A DNA stretch of 64,000 bases, from assembly GCA_022579005.1 (NCBI GenBank), contig MU401636.1, positions 1-64,000 on the forward strand. Direction: 5' to 3'. Shown here piece after piece: positions 11,265 through 22,086 of the stretch (position 1 is the first letter of the stretch; each line of letters starts with the position of its first letter). Position numbers and translations under genes: made by a program. The notes beneath the pieces were generated by a model. The model worked only from the letters and a program-made list of their open reading frames with translations, made no database searches and was not told the origin of the DNA. The DNA comes from Poronia punctata. Taxonomy: Eukaryota > Ascomycota > Sordariomycetes > Xylariales > Xylariaceae.

Positions 11265-13035
11265 TCATTCGCCGAGCCCCATACCCCGGCCGATTTTGCG
11301 CGCAAGAGCTTTCTTCAGATACCACTCTCGCGCTAAGCTGCGCGTTGTTTTAGCAAAGACAGCCGGGGATATCCGACCTCGCTCGACGGCACGACCGAGC
11401 ACGAAAATGGCATCGCCTAATGCTCGCTCTTCCGCTACGACGTCATACAACTGGTTGCCCACTACCGTGGGAGCAACCAGGAGATCATCGATAGGCGGAG
11501 GCTCCTGCGCCTGGCTGTTACTGATTACAGCGTCCGCCTCTTTCAGAGACGACTGGAGGGCCGCCGTATTGGAGACTAATAGGGAAGATAACGGGACCAG
11601 AGCCGCTGAATCGTTCTGGAGGTTCTGTAGGGCGGCGAGCATGGCGGCGCGTTGGGCGGCTAGGCCTGCGATAGACGACTCATTCTGCTGCCGGGCACGT
11701 TGGCGCATTGCACACAAGGTCGACGCAAGTTGGCGGAGAAGAGCATCCTTCTCGGGATTGGGTGGGATAGGGGGCGCTGCAAGATTGGAGGGTGATGGCA
11801 ATGACAGCGTTAGAGGCTCGTCCATGAGATCTGGAGGGGGGCGGTGCTTGCTAATCTGCCGCGGAGTAAGGTGCTGTGGTTGCTGGACTATTGGTTGCCA
11901 GTTTGACGGGGGTCCACCGCCATAAGATGGTGACCCAGGGACACCCGACGGGTGCGGTGGTCTTTGGTCTTGTTGCTGCACACCAGCTGGCATTACTTCG
12001 CGTGAATAACCCGGTTGCTTCTGTAGGCCGTGATATTGCGTTTGTGTATGTCCCTGCGTATGCGTCTGATGGGGGGTATGTTGTATATGAATGGGTGCTG
12101 GTGACTGTGTGTAAGGTTGAGGTGTTTGCGGCGGTAGCGGTGGCGCGCTATCGTATCGTGACAAGTGTCTAGGTTCTGGCGATGTTTGCCGTCGTGCTTG
12201 AGCCGGACTGTAATGTGCTGGTTGTGGCTGTCTCATCTCGGTAGGAATGGGGGGCACAGGAAGCCCATGATCCCGCACAGCTGGGCTTGACCCGGACCGC
12301 GAGGCGTCGTTGCCCTTCGGCGGGGGCGGGGGTGGGCGAGAATCGCTTAAATGGGCCGGCTGCGATTCATGCCGCGATAAATCGGGCGGTAGAGGGGGAA
12401 CCGGAGGCGGTGTCTGCGATTGGGACGTCATTGATGGTTGCTGGGTTTGTCGAACCTGTTGGCGCGAAATAACTGGAGGCTCTTTCGCAAAGACATCCCG
12501 TAAGATGGCAAGAAAATCGAGTATGGTGGACTTCTAATAGACTCCATATTAGCATTGCTATGGGGTAGAATCAAGGGACACCAGTCTTCACCCACATCCC
12601 AAAATTCGGGCCACCGGACCAAGTATGGATGGTATATCCTTCCCTGGTGATCAACATGTTGGCCAGGCCGCACCATCATCGTTTCGGTGGGCGAGACATA
12701 GCCCAACGGAGGCTCTCGTGGGTAGGCATGTGGCACCCATAACGAGATGGGGAACCGGTACGTAGTGCCGCGGAAGTTAACGGGTATCGTACCCGAGAGA
12801 TGGAGGAGGAGGGCCGAGACACCATTGTCGAATGCTTTTACACTTGCTGTTAGTTAGGAACAGTGGGACGAGCAAAAGGAGATCATCTGCACATACTATG
12901 AACGTCTGTCCGCGGCGATAAGGACGGGTAATGAGAGAGAGCCTGTGCTACATCATTGTAGGTACGGTTGACATCATGATATTCGCTGGTCAGGATGCTA
13001 TATAGCCAGTTGAGTACGTGTTGCTGGACGACCAT
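11265..13035 (-). CDS. vps23: ESCRT-I subunit Vps23 (TSG101 homologue)
   Basis: Vps23 binds ubiquitinated cargo through its UEV domain and acts in ESCRT-I at endosomes to sort membrane proteins into multivesicular bodies. Three exons (13035-12897, 12834-12596, 12533-11265) give 548 aa. Both introns are 62 bp: intron 1 has GTATGT, CTAACTAAC and AAG; intron 2 has GTGGGT, CTAAT and TAG. Residues 1 to about 150 form the UEV domain (QQHVLNWLYSIL, PVNFRGTTYRFPISLWVPHAYP, MMVRPGQHVDHQG, YHPYLVRWPEFWD), followed by KSTILDFLAILRDVFAKEPP. A long Pro/Gln-rich linker and a coiled-coil stretch follow. The last 60 residues are the steadiness box (VAEERALGDAIFVLGRA, FAKTTRSLAREWYLKKAL). It is complete and in the family size range. 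Its 5' end faces the divergent IDO gene 1.6 kb away. Confidence 0.95.
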
Positions 13036-14632
13036 GATTTCCAAAGCATAATTATTAAGTTCTTAGAACTTGGTAGCCAGCTACCATAGTCAGATGAACA
13101 CACACAGTTTTTAGCAAAGCGGACTTTTCCGCAACCTTCTTATCCTGAGAATAGATCTGTGATGTCGCCCACAAGGCTGACCAACAACGAGGAGGGGCTT
13201 GGAAACATGACCTATACCTTGGTTAATAAGGTAGCCCGACCAGTACCCCAGATTTCGTTAGGGCGGCCGATGCGATCTACAGCTACCTATGAGTTTATCA
13301 GGTCATTATAAATAGAGAAGCATAAGAATATCTACACTTATTCCTTTAAACTTAAAACTTAAAGAATATATATAATATATATTAATATATAATATAGTAT
13401 ATAGTTTACTTTTTATATACTTATAAAAATATTTATAAAATTATAATTATAATTTAATTAATATATATAATTAAATAATAATAAAAAAACCTTTTATTAA
13501 AGTATTTTTTATATTTTATAATAAGTTTAAGTTAAATATAAATATATAAAATATAAATAAATTATATATTATATTTCTTTAATATTTATTAAATATTAAT
13601 TAAATTATAATTATTTTTAGTTAAATATTTAAACTTTTAACTTAAACTTAATAAACTTATAGCGTCTTTTTTATTATAAGATTTATTAGTTATATTGTAA
13701 AGTAGATCTTTATAAGAAAAAGCAGTAAGCCTGTATACCATTCTACCTGCAGGCGCTATAGATCACGTGGCATAAGATTGACGGGCTTGACCGTCATACC
13801 TACTCGCCTTATTTTTGGTAAAGTGCCCGGTCGTAGCTAAAACCGAAGATAAAGAAATGTACGTGTAGCCTGTAGGCTAACCTATTTGTACACATGTTCT
13901 TTATGTCTATACCTGCCAAACTGTAAGACGCCACTTGATATGTTTCATAAGGTCAGATAGGTAACAAAGCTATTAGGCCCAGCTCTTATCAACTCGAACC
14001 TGGGTACCAAAGGTAAGTACTCGTAATGTCAAGAGCCGCCGTAACCGCGGCTTGTTCTTTGTATTAAAATCGCTCTTTCATTGTTAGGTTGGATAATTTT
14101 TCCTATCCTTGCTTATATACTAATAACGTTCTCCAATTTTGGTAAATTTTTAATAGCTATCTAGGTTAAGCATCAAAGACGCACGCCATTCGCCCCCTCT
14201 ATGAATCAGCAAGGTAGTCTGTTTCTGTTACCGTACTTGCCGTCATCTACTATACTACACACTTCACAATCTATATTCTTATTCCGCATAAGCTGTTCGG
14301 TTAACTCATATTCTCCATTTTCATGAGCGTCACTTTGAGCTACTCGCACGGCTGAGGAGTATTACAGACTGTATACTGTATACTCCTTGCGTCAGGACTT
14401 ATGAAACGTTTTCTCTCAAAGGAAAAGGAGTCAAAGAAGAAAGAAATACACTTTGACTTGAGTTAGACGAGGCACGCGTGGTTTTGCAAGTTACCAATAC
14501 ACACCACCTCGCTGACTTGACTTGGCTAAGATTTTGGGTCACTCTCACTGGTGATATCGTCTTTTCGGCCCAGGTCACTTGGGGTATCGGTACGGGACCG
14601 GCCATCGCTGATCACGACCGACTTCATCAACT
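13036..14632. other. divergent intergenic region between vps23 and IDO
   Basis: About 1.6 kb containing the promoters of both genes, split by the AT block at 13,316-13,700. A GTACTCGTA motif lies at 14017-14025. No gene is supported here; the small open frames look random. Confidence 0.5.
13316..13700. repeat. small AT-rich RIP-like block
   Basis: About 385 bp of nearly pure A+T between the vps23 and IDO promoters. G and C survive mostly in AGT/ACT and AGC/GCT contexts. Probably a short degraded repeat fragment. Confidence 0.65.
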
Positions 14633-16105
14633 ATGAAACATACTATCCCACGTCTGTCTGACTATGGAATCTCGCCGACACATGGCTTTCTGCCCGATGT
14701 CTTGCCGTTGACGAGGCTTCCAGATCCGTACTACAACAAGTGGGAGTCCATTGCTTCCAATCTACAGGGGTTGATTCTGAGCAAGCGCCTCCGAGGTGTC
14801 ATAGATCGTCTGCCTGTCCTTTCCACCATCGGTCTCGAACATGATGCGGAATGGAGGCGGGCTTACATGCTCCTAACCTTCTTCGCTCATGGCTACATCT
14901 GGGGGGGTGACACACCCTCTGATCGTGTGCCTCCGAGCATCTCGGCTCCGCTGCTGAAGATATGTGACCGTCTCGAGATCCCTCCGGTTTCCACCTACGC
15001 CGCTTCGGTGCTGTGGAATTTCAAGCCACTCTTCATTGACGAGGGAATCGACGATCTCGACAATCTCGCTACGCTGGTTACTTTCACCGGTTCGCTAGAC
15101 GAGGCGTGGTTCTACCTAGTGTCTGTCGCTATAGAGGCTCGTGGCGGGCCCATCATAACCCTGATGCTCACTGCCGTCGCCGCTGCCCGGGAAGGTGACA
15201 GTGCAGCCGTAACACGTTGCCTGCGTGCCTTTGCCGAGCGGCTTGACGACCTGGGCGAGCTCCTTCGGCGTATGCATGAGAATTGCGACCCCGGCTTCTT
15301 TTATCGCCGTATTCGCACATTCCTCGCCGGCAGCAAGAACATGGCCGATGCTGGCCTCCCTTATGGCGTCATCTATGACGACGGCAGCGGTGAATCTGAC
15401 TATGTCCAGTATAGTGGTCCCAGCAACGCGCAGAGCAGCCTTATCCAGTTCTTCGACATCATCTTGGGCATCGAACATCGGCCGACAGGCGAAAAGGCCA
15501 ACCCGGCCTCCGAATCGGAGCGCGAAGGGAGGAGCACGGCGCCAAAGCACAACTTCATCCGCGACATGCGGCGCTATATGCCTGGGCCTCATGCGCGCTT
15601 CTTGAACCATGTCAGCTTGGTCGCCAACATTCGAGAATTCGTCCAAGACCGCCGCGACACAGACGGGCCCCTCAGCATTGCGTACGACGCCTGTCTCGCC
15701 ATGCTGCGAGCATTTCGGGATATTCATATTGCTATCGTCACGCGCTACATCGTCCTCCCGTCCCGCGAAAACAGAGCCCGCAGCCGCTCCCGCAGCCCCG
15801 AGGTAGTCCGCAGCCGGCAGAATTTAGCCACTGCGTCACGCCACGAGAAGTTCAAGAAAGTCAAGGGCACAGGCGGCACGGCTTTGATCCCTTTCCTCAA
15901 ACAAGCTCGGGATGAAACCGGGGAGCCTGCTGTAGAAGAGTGGGCCAAGAGATTCATGAGCAGACAGACCAAGGTGTCAGGGCAAGGGGACTTTTTCCTG
16001 GGCAAGGCGGAGATGGAGGGGCCTTTAGACGAGCCGATCGTCGAGCATGGTCTAGCCGGCACATGGAGTATAGAGGAAGACGTCGGCGGTATCTGCAGTT
16101 ACTAG
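14633..16105 (+). CDS. indoleamine 2,3-dioxygenase (heme)
   Basis: Opens the indole ring of L-tryptophan to N-formylkynurenine, the first step of the kynurenine route to NAD+ in fungi (Bna2-type). One exon, 490 aa, the usual fungal size. Visible features are LPDPYYNKWESIASNLQ near residue 29, LLTFFAHGYIWG at 80-91, FFYRRIRTFLAGSKN at 222-236, SSLIQFFDIILGIEH at 268-282, the RRYMPGPHARFL motif at 313-324, the likely proximal heme ligand His365 in DIHIAIVTRYI, and the substrate loop GTGGT at 412-416. An Arg/Ser-rich insert (about 379-395) sits between these last two motifs. It may be one of several fungal IDO paralogues, so its main role (NAD supply or tryptophan catabolism) cannot be fixed. 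It is convergent with the Ppo gene. Confidence 0.93.
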   Translation: MKHTIPRLSDYGISPTHGFLPDVLPLTRLPDPYYNKWESIASNLQGLILSKRLRGVIDRLPVLSTIGLEHDAEWRRAYMLLTFFAHGYIWGGDTPSDRVPPSISAPLLKICDRLEIPPVSTYAASVLWNFKPLFIDEGIDDLDNLATLVTFTGSLDEAWFYLVSVAIEARGGPIITLMLTAVAAAREGDSAAVTRCLRAFAERLDDLGELLRRMHENCDPGFFYRRIRTFLAGSKNMADAGLPYGVIYDDGSGESDYVQYSGPSNAQSSLIQFFDIILGIEHRPTGEKANPASESEREGRSTAPKHNFIRDMRRYMPGPHARFLNHVSLVANIREFVQDRRDTDGPLSIAYDACLAMLRAFRDIHIAIVTRYIVLPSRENRARSRSRSPEVVRSRQNLATASRHEKFKKVKGTGGTALIPFLKQARDETGEPAVEEWAKRFMSRQTKVSGQGDFFLGKAEMEGPLDEPIVEHGLAGTWSIEEDVGGICSY

Positions 16106-16931
16106 ACTAGAAACCGATCTGTTATCAGGTATACTCATACCTACCTAAGTATCTTGGATAACACAGCGCTTGCTAATAAATGTATCCGGGCTTTCCGCGC
16201 CCCTGATCCACACTCCCTAGTTCGTGGTTGGTTTGTGTGATCATGACAGGTATTTACTAATTACCAGTGGGTGGGTCAGGTCTTCTCCGTCGTATATGTT
16301 TGTGTCCACAGTAACGTCCCTTGTAGGCTGTTGTCTTGGAGAGATTCCGTCACATAGTTGTATATAGTGGTTTCAATCTGCTTGAGTACTCGTACCTGAG
16401 CGACGGCCTTTTCATTCATTCATTCACATTTCGTTCTTCCCTTGCCTCTCTCCCTAAACACCGTCGTCGGACTATCACTATCCCGTATCTGTGTTGTGCG
16501 GTTGTGGGAGATGCTCGAGTTCCGCTTAACTATTTTCGTGACAGCTTAAGGTACCTAGGTATGCGTCAATGGTCATGTCATGCTTAGACCGCGTATACAA
16601 AAGCCCGCGTGAGGGTATGGTATCCCAGGGTCGATGCTTACAGGGACCGTCTGCGTATAGATTCATCAAACGTGGTGTGGCACTGGTATCGGAGTCGTGC
16701 ATAAATGAAAGAGATTATTGGGATTTTTGTAATTTACTACTGGCCATACACCACCGGATATCCCAATGTCAAATAAACGATAGCCGAACGAACCAAATGT
16801 TGATACATGTGTGCGGGTAATCTTGCCAATCAAATATTCAAGGGTATATTGTATTAATATCATTTGCTCTCGCTCTCCACTCGGTCGAAAGTTGACCGCC
16901 ACCTTTTCAAGCTTCCACGCGTCGCAAAGTC
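16106..16931. other. convergent 3' intergenic region (IDO/Ppo)
   Basis: About 830 bp between two convergent stops. It holds a GTACTCGTA motif at 16386-16394. The small open frames lack any family signal. I see no gene. Confidence 0.5.
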
Positions 16932-19900
16932 TTACGAGTCGTAGCAGACTTGCATCGTACATGGGAAGGGGTAGTACGCACCCCGATCTTCTCTCATATA
17001 GACATCGAAGCCGTCCGGAGTACGGACCTTCTTGAGTTCACCCTGAGGACCCGGGGCACGGCGGAGGTTCTTGAGCCTGAACACGGAGCGGAACATCTCC
17101 GTCAGGCCGACCTCGGAGGTGTTGCGCGCCCGACAAGTGTGGGGGCCAAGGTGGTGGGCCATGTATGACGTCAGGGGCCGCCTAGGGTTAACTTCCTCGG
17201 GCTCGGGGAAGGTCTTCGCGTCCTTGCCCACAACAGCCTTCACACGCGGACACGAATACGTTAGCACTATGAGCCAAAAGAGTATTGTCATCATATCATG
17301 ACGACTTACGAAATTGATGAAGACGCGGTCCTTGGCTCTGACCGGGATTTCACTCCCATCATCTTCTGGAATCGCCCCATCGACTGCCACTTCCTTGTGC
17401 GAGCTCAGGGTAGCACCTAGACGAACACCTTCCATGCAGTATCCGAGCAGCAGGCTGTCGGTCTCTTCTGAGGACGGCAAACTGGCGATCCGGTTCAACT
17501 CTGGAACATGTTTCGATCCATCGGGCGTCAGGTAATAATCAACCGATTGAGCAAACTTTGCAAAGGTTAGCTATAGTTGTCTACGTCCGAAAAGACTGGG
17601 TACAATTGGGTGGCAAAACAAGTCAAGCTTTGGTGAGAAAAGAAAAAGATAATAAAAAAACCTACCACCTGGGAAATGTTATATACCGCGGCGCCAGCGG
17701 CAGGTAGAAGCTCGTTCCAGACAATGTCATGGTTACTCACGCCCGCCCGAGACAAGCCCTTTACCAAACCATTACCGTACGAGGCGAGGTCGCCCTGTTT
17801 TGGTTTCGAGGCAAATGGGTTAAAGCCGTTGACGGATTTCACATGTCCTTCTAAGAACTGGCCCAACTGTGTCGTGATCTTCTTGGCTGTGGTGCGCATC
17901 GGAAAGGACTTGACGGCATCGGTATCAAAAAAGATGCAAGCGAAGAACAAGGCTAGTACGGCGTACAGCTCCTGTTCAGAGTAGACCCCTTTTGGATTAT
18001 CCTTGGACTTTAGGGGCAGACCATACGTGCGCGCGGCGAAGTGCACGGGGACAGTGTGCCCAACGTCCCTCACGATGTCAACAAAGTTGGTGCCCAGGAG
18101 CTTGTACGACTTCTCTTGGATGAATCTGTCCGCAGTCTGCGAGTAAAAGCTCTTGAGATGGCTTATCCAATCGCCCCTGTAGAGCTGGTCGTGGAGGCAG
18201 CCTTCTTTGCCGACATGGTAAGCCGAGTCTTCGGACAGTCGAAGGTCGGGGCCGATCAGGTCCGAGACACTCTGGTTCCAGTTGATCTGATATTTGTCCG
18301 AGTTATCTTGCACATGCTTGGCACCGGCGTAGCTGTTGACGAAAACAGCCTTGGGCTTGAACGAGGGCCGCTCAAAGTCAAAGTCCTGGACTCGCCCTAG
18401 GTTGGTCAAGATCTTCTGTGTTTCGCCGGGTACTAGGGTATCGTTAGCCTGGGACATGATTCGTGCTCCGCAGACCGGCGCTGGGCCGACTTACCACACA
18501 TAGGATAATGAGCGTAAACCGAGTTCCGTTTGAAGTGGTTGGGGAATGCGCGGATGAAGAGTTTATAGAAGACGCATCCCTGGTTCATGTTGAGATCATA
18601 GGCAACCTCGTTATAGCCCCACGATGTGAGTGTTCTCGGGTTGTAGTCGGTTGTGTAGAACCGGTCGCCCCGGGTCAGGCACACAGCGTCGGACAGAATG
18701 ACACGGGAGATTGTATAGGTTGGCTACGGCGTCACGCAATATCAGCTTACCCTACCTCGTGACGTGGGGAGACGGTCGGCTAGCAACAGGGGTGATAGGT
18801 ACTTACCGCAATACCAACGCCGGGCACAATAGGGTCTTTGGCCTCTTCGGCTACAAGACCGGGATATAACTCGACGAAATCAGGATGGCCGTATAGATGC
18901 TTCAGCGCGCCGGAAACGTCCGGGTCCGAGTTGATGTCTTCGAACGACTCGTACGGCTTGAGTCCGAAGTGCTTTCTGAACTCGTTTAGCCCGGCCACGT
19001 TCCACTTCCTGCCTTGGAGAATGCCCAGTATCTCGACAGGTTTCATGGACGCTGGTACGTTACGGCTCCCGAACGCGCCTGCGCAGTCCTCGATGGCGTC
19101 GGAGATGCAGTTGACCAGGTCGTCGTCGTCGAACTTGCCGTCTGGCCCGCGTTTGAACTCGCCGAACACACGGTCAGCCGGGTCCTCGGCGATTCCTTTC
19201 TCAAACTTGATGAAGCCCATGGCCATGTCCTTGATATCCAGGTCCAGTGGATCCTTGCCATTGAAGATGCCGCGGTAGAAATCCTGAATCCACTGGTCGT
19301 CCTTTGCCGATATGCACGAGTGCCACCTATCCAAGTGAAAGATCAAAAGTCAGTCGACCTGTCAGGTCAGGGTTTCAAACGACGGATGGCTTCAAGGAAA
19401 CTTGCCTATAGCAGAGGTTGAACTCGGCAGAAACCATGCTGCCGGTACCGCGCTCTGAGCCGGCAAAGGTACCTGCGTCCTTGCCCATCTCGGCACGAGG
19501 GTCGAGGGTCCACGTTGTGTTGCTTCGGTTCAAATTCACAATGTTCCTGACGTAGTCGACCAATGTGATGTTGATGTAGAGCCCAGATGTGATGAGCCGT
19601 GCCGTCTGGAACAGATCATTGTCATACTTCTTCCAGGCGGCTGCCGCCTGCTCCTCGGGTAGTCCGGGCGGTGGAGGGCTGAATCGGCCGCCTTCGTTGA
19701 TGGCAGCCAAGTTCTTGGCGACGTAGTTGTGGAACCGGTTAAACATGACGAGGATGACGCCGACTCCCGGTGGCTGCCCTAGAGGTCGCTTGTCCGCGAA
19801 CGTGTCGGGCTTCATCATCCCGTCCTTGAACGTCCGCACCGAGTCCTGCATCTCTTGGTTGCTGCCATACAATGGGGACAGATCGAGGTAGGAAGATGTT

Positions 19901-20743
19901 TTGGTCTTGTTGTGGTCTTTCAGATCCGTCCAGAAGAGATCATGGATGATGATGTCGGCCCAGTAGTACAGGATCGACGAGACGTTGTTGGGATGCTTAC
20001 GGTACTCTGTCCGCTTCATGATTGTCTCGAAGATCAGCGTGGGGTCGGGCAGAGCGCCTACTGGGATGCTGGGCCGACACGTCCTGGCATAGGTAGAGCC
20101 AGCAGCACCCAGCATCGGGTTCATCGGGTTGTTCCAAGACCCATCGGCCTGACGATACTGGTGCTTGTCACCCATGTATAGGAGAGGCGGATGATCAAGA
20201 GTCGACCAGAGTTCATTGATGAAGTTGTTGGTCAGTTCAGCTCTAAGTCGCGAACCGTGAGGCAAACCAGCCACAAGATGGATCGTGTGTTCCATAATCA
20301 TTGTCTTGTCGTCGATGAGCTGCTCCCCCTTTAGCTTGGTCTTGAGTATCGTCAGGACGGTTTTCACATCTATCTGGTGTCAGTGACGTTCTGTTTATCC
20401 TGTTTGTCCCAGACCGCTTCCATTTCGCCTACATACCCTTTTTCGTCAATGTTTTCAAGTCGCTTTTGAGGCCTGGGCCTTTGGTAAGACTGAAGGTCCC
20501 GTCGCCATTCTGGGTGGGGTACGGTCGCTCTGACGCGCGCGCCCACTGGCCAATCTGCGCGAAAGCCTTGTTGATGCCCTCACGATTTGCCTTGGGGGTC
20601 TTTTCGGGCCTCCCTTTAAACGAGGGGCCAACCCCGAAGACCATTCCTGATCCCTTGCCCTCTGACGACGAACCGCCAGTGGTGTTGGACCCAGCCCCGT
20701 TGGTGTTGTAGTCACCGTTTGCCTTTTCATTGTCGCTAACCAT
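16932..20743 (-). CDS. Ppo-type linoleate diol synthase (heme peroxidase-P450 fusion)
   Basis: Psi-factor-producing oxygenase. The N-terminal peroxidase-like dioxygenase makes 8-hydroperoxy-linoleate and the C-terminal P450-like domain isomerises it to a diol; the oxylipins govern sporulation and development. Seven exons (20743-20437, 20369-19406, 19326-18807, 18723-18495, 18432-17666, 17555-17310, 17237-16932) give 1,112 aa, all phases matching. Intron 2 (19327-19405) is GC-AG, with donor AG|GCAAGT. The distal His is His245 (IIIHDLFWTD). YRWH supplies the radical Tyr423 and proximal His426. In the P450 half, the Asn-x-x-Gln pair of hydroperoxide isomerases is Asn925/Gln928 (YNISQ), and the heme-thiolate Cys is Cys1046 (LGPHTC). 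Both activities therefore look intact, unlike PpoC types lacking the Cys. The product regiochemistry (5,8- or 7,8-diol) cannot be told. Confidence 0.93.
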
Positions 20744-21032
20744 GATGGGCCAAGTTGCTATCTGTAAACAAAAAGAAATCTTGGAAGGAGAAAAGGAAGA
20801 TCGTAGGAAAGAGACAATATGGGGCGAGAGGAAAGGCTAGATAGATATATTGGTCCAGAGATTAGGCATGACGCTTTGTTTGGGTTGTATGGACTGTCAA
20901 GTCAAGGACCGAGTCCCAATATCTGATTTTCGGACACTGGCATCGCTGATTGGGCCCTTTCACTGTCTTGCGAGGGACATATTGTAGGGAGTTGGGAACG
21001 ATCGTTACCGTTCAAGGCGTCTGGACTCTGCA

Positions 21033-21057
21033 CTACGAGTACATTAGGTACTCGTAG
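21033..21057. repeat. perfect 10-bp hairpin containing two TACGAGTAC motifs
   Basis: CTACGAGTAC, a 5-nt loop (ATTAG), then GTACTCGTAG. The stem is perfect. It lies about 290 bp upstream of the Ppo start codon and may be a regulatory site. Confidence 0.6.
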
Positions 21058-22070
21058 AGATACATCGCAAATACCACCAGATACTAGCAAAACGGCCATG
21101 GTACCGTGTACTTTGGAAGCAGTACTCGTAAACAAGACCGTTGATACCTCCTCTCTACCGTATCTTGACTCTACATTGTATGCCCATACGTAATTCGAAG
21201 CATGCCACCGGTGCCCACATCATGGACAGGCCAGAACTAGATATGACCTGACCTTATCGAGAGCTTATTGCTACCCGTACAAGAGTGATCGCCGATGGAC
21301 GCTACCTAGCTCGGACGAGCTCAATCTCAATATCGCAATTCTTCGAAATGTATTTTGTCGACAGTGACACCATTTGGAGTGCTAGTGTCAAAAGCCAATG
21401 CATGCAGAGCTCAGGGAATGTTACCCAATCCAAGCACGAGTCTCCCCCTATTGCGTGTACCCTGGCTATATGATCTGCGAGACAAGCGACCGGTCGCAAC
21501 ATCATCAGCGGGCACTGCGGGGCTGTTCGTCAAGTCTTGGGACGACGCACCGAGACTTTGACTTGGTTTCGTTATTGCCTGTGCGTAGATCCATACACAT
21601 GTAAGTGGGCAAGCCCCGCCAGGCTACAAAAAGTACAATGGTGTCTTCTTGGAGGTCTGGGCCCCTGGCTCTCCGTCTTGGCCCTAGCCCTTGGGGCAGC
21701 ACCCTGGAACAGCTGGTAGTTGACATGACCCGGTCGAGCGGCGCCAAAACTCAACAGCCGGTCGACTCTGGGCTATACCCTTTCAGGAAATTGTCACGTC
21801 GCGAAGAGAGGGGCTGAACCCTGGCGATTATCATAATAAAACCCTGTTGTCGGTTCGGTGCTGAACTTCATCTCGTATGTCCTTAAGGGTAAGAAAGTAT
21901 CTGACACGGTACTTGTACGTCAATAAGGTTAGGTTAATGTCCCTCTCTACGTGGGTTCGCCTTGCCATCTACAATACGCATCCCCGCAATTAGTCTAATA
22001 TAGCTGTCGTGCGAGGCTACCTAGTCTACAGCTTCTTTTAGACTACTTTAGGAACTAATACGGCTTGCTT

Positions 22071-22086
22071 GTACACGTACGTGTAC
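22071..22086. repeat. 16-bp perfect palindrome
   Basis: GTACACGTACGTGTAC is identical on both strands. Related ACGTGTA/TACACGT strings recur at about 23,673-23,700. Possibly a dimeric factor site. Confidence 0.5.

Noticed and set aside
14399..14605. 68-residue minus-strand frame upstream of IDO
   Set aside because: No family similarity; it overlaps the probable IDO promoter and leader.
16932..17498. Continuous minus-strand frame reading through Ppo intron 6
   Set aside because: The 72-bp intron has no stop and is a multiple of three, but removing it restores the P450 alignment (DRVFINF to AVVGKDAKTFPEPEE) and it has GTAAGT and AAG borders with a CTAACG branch site.
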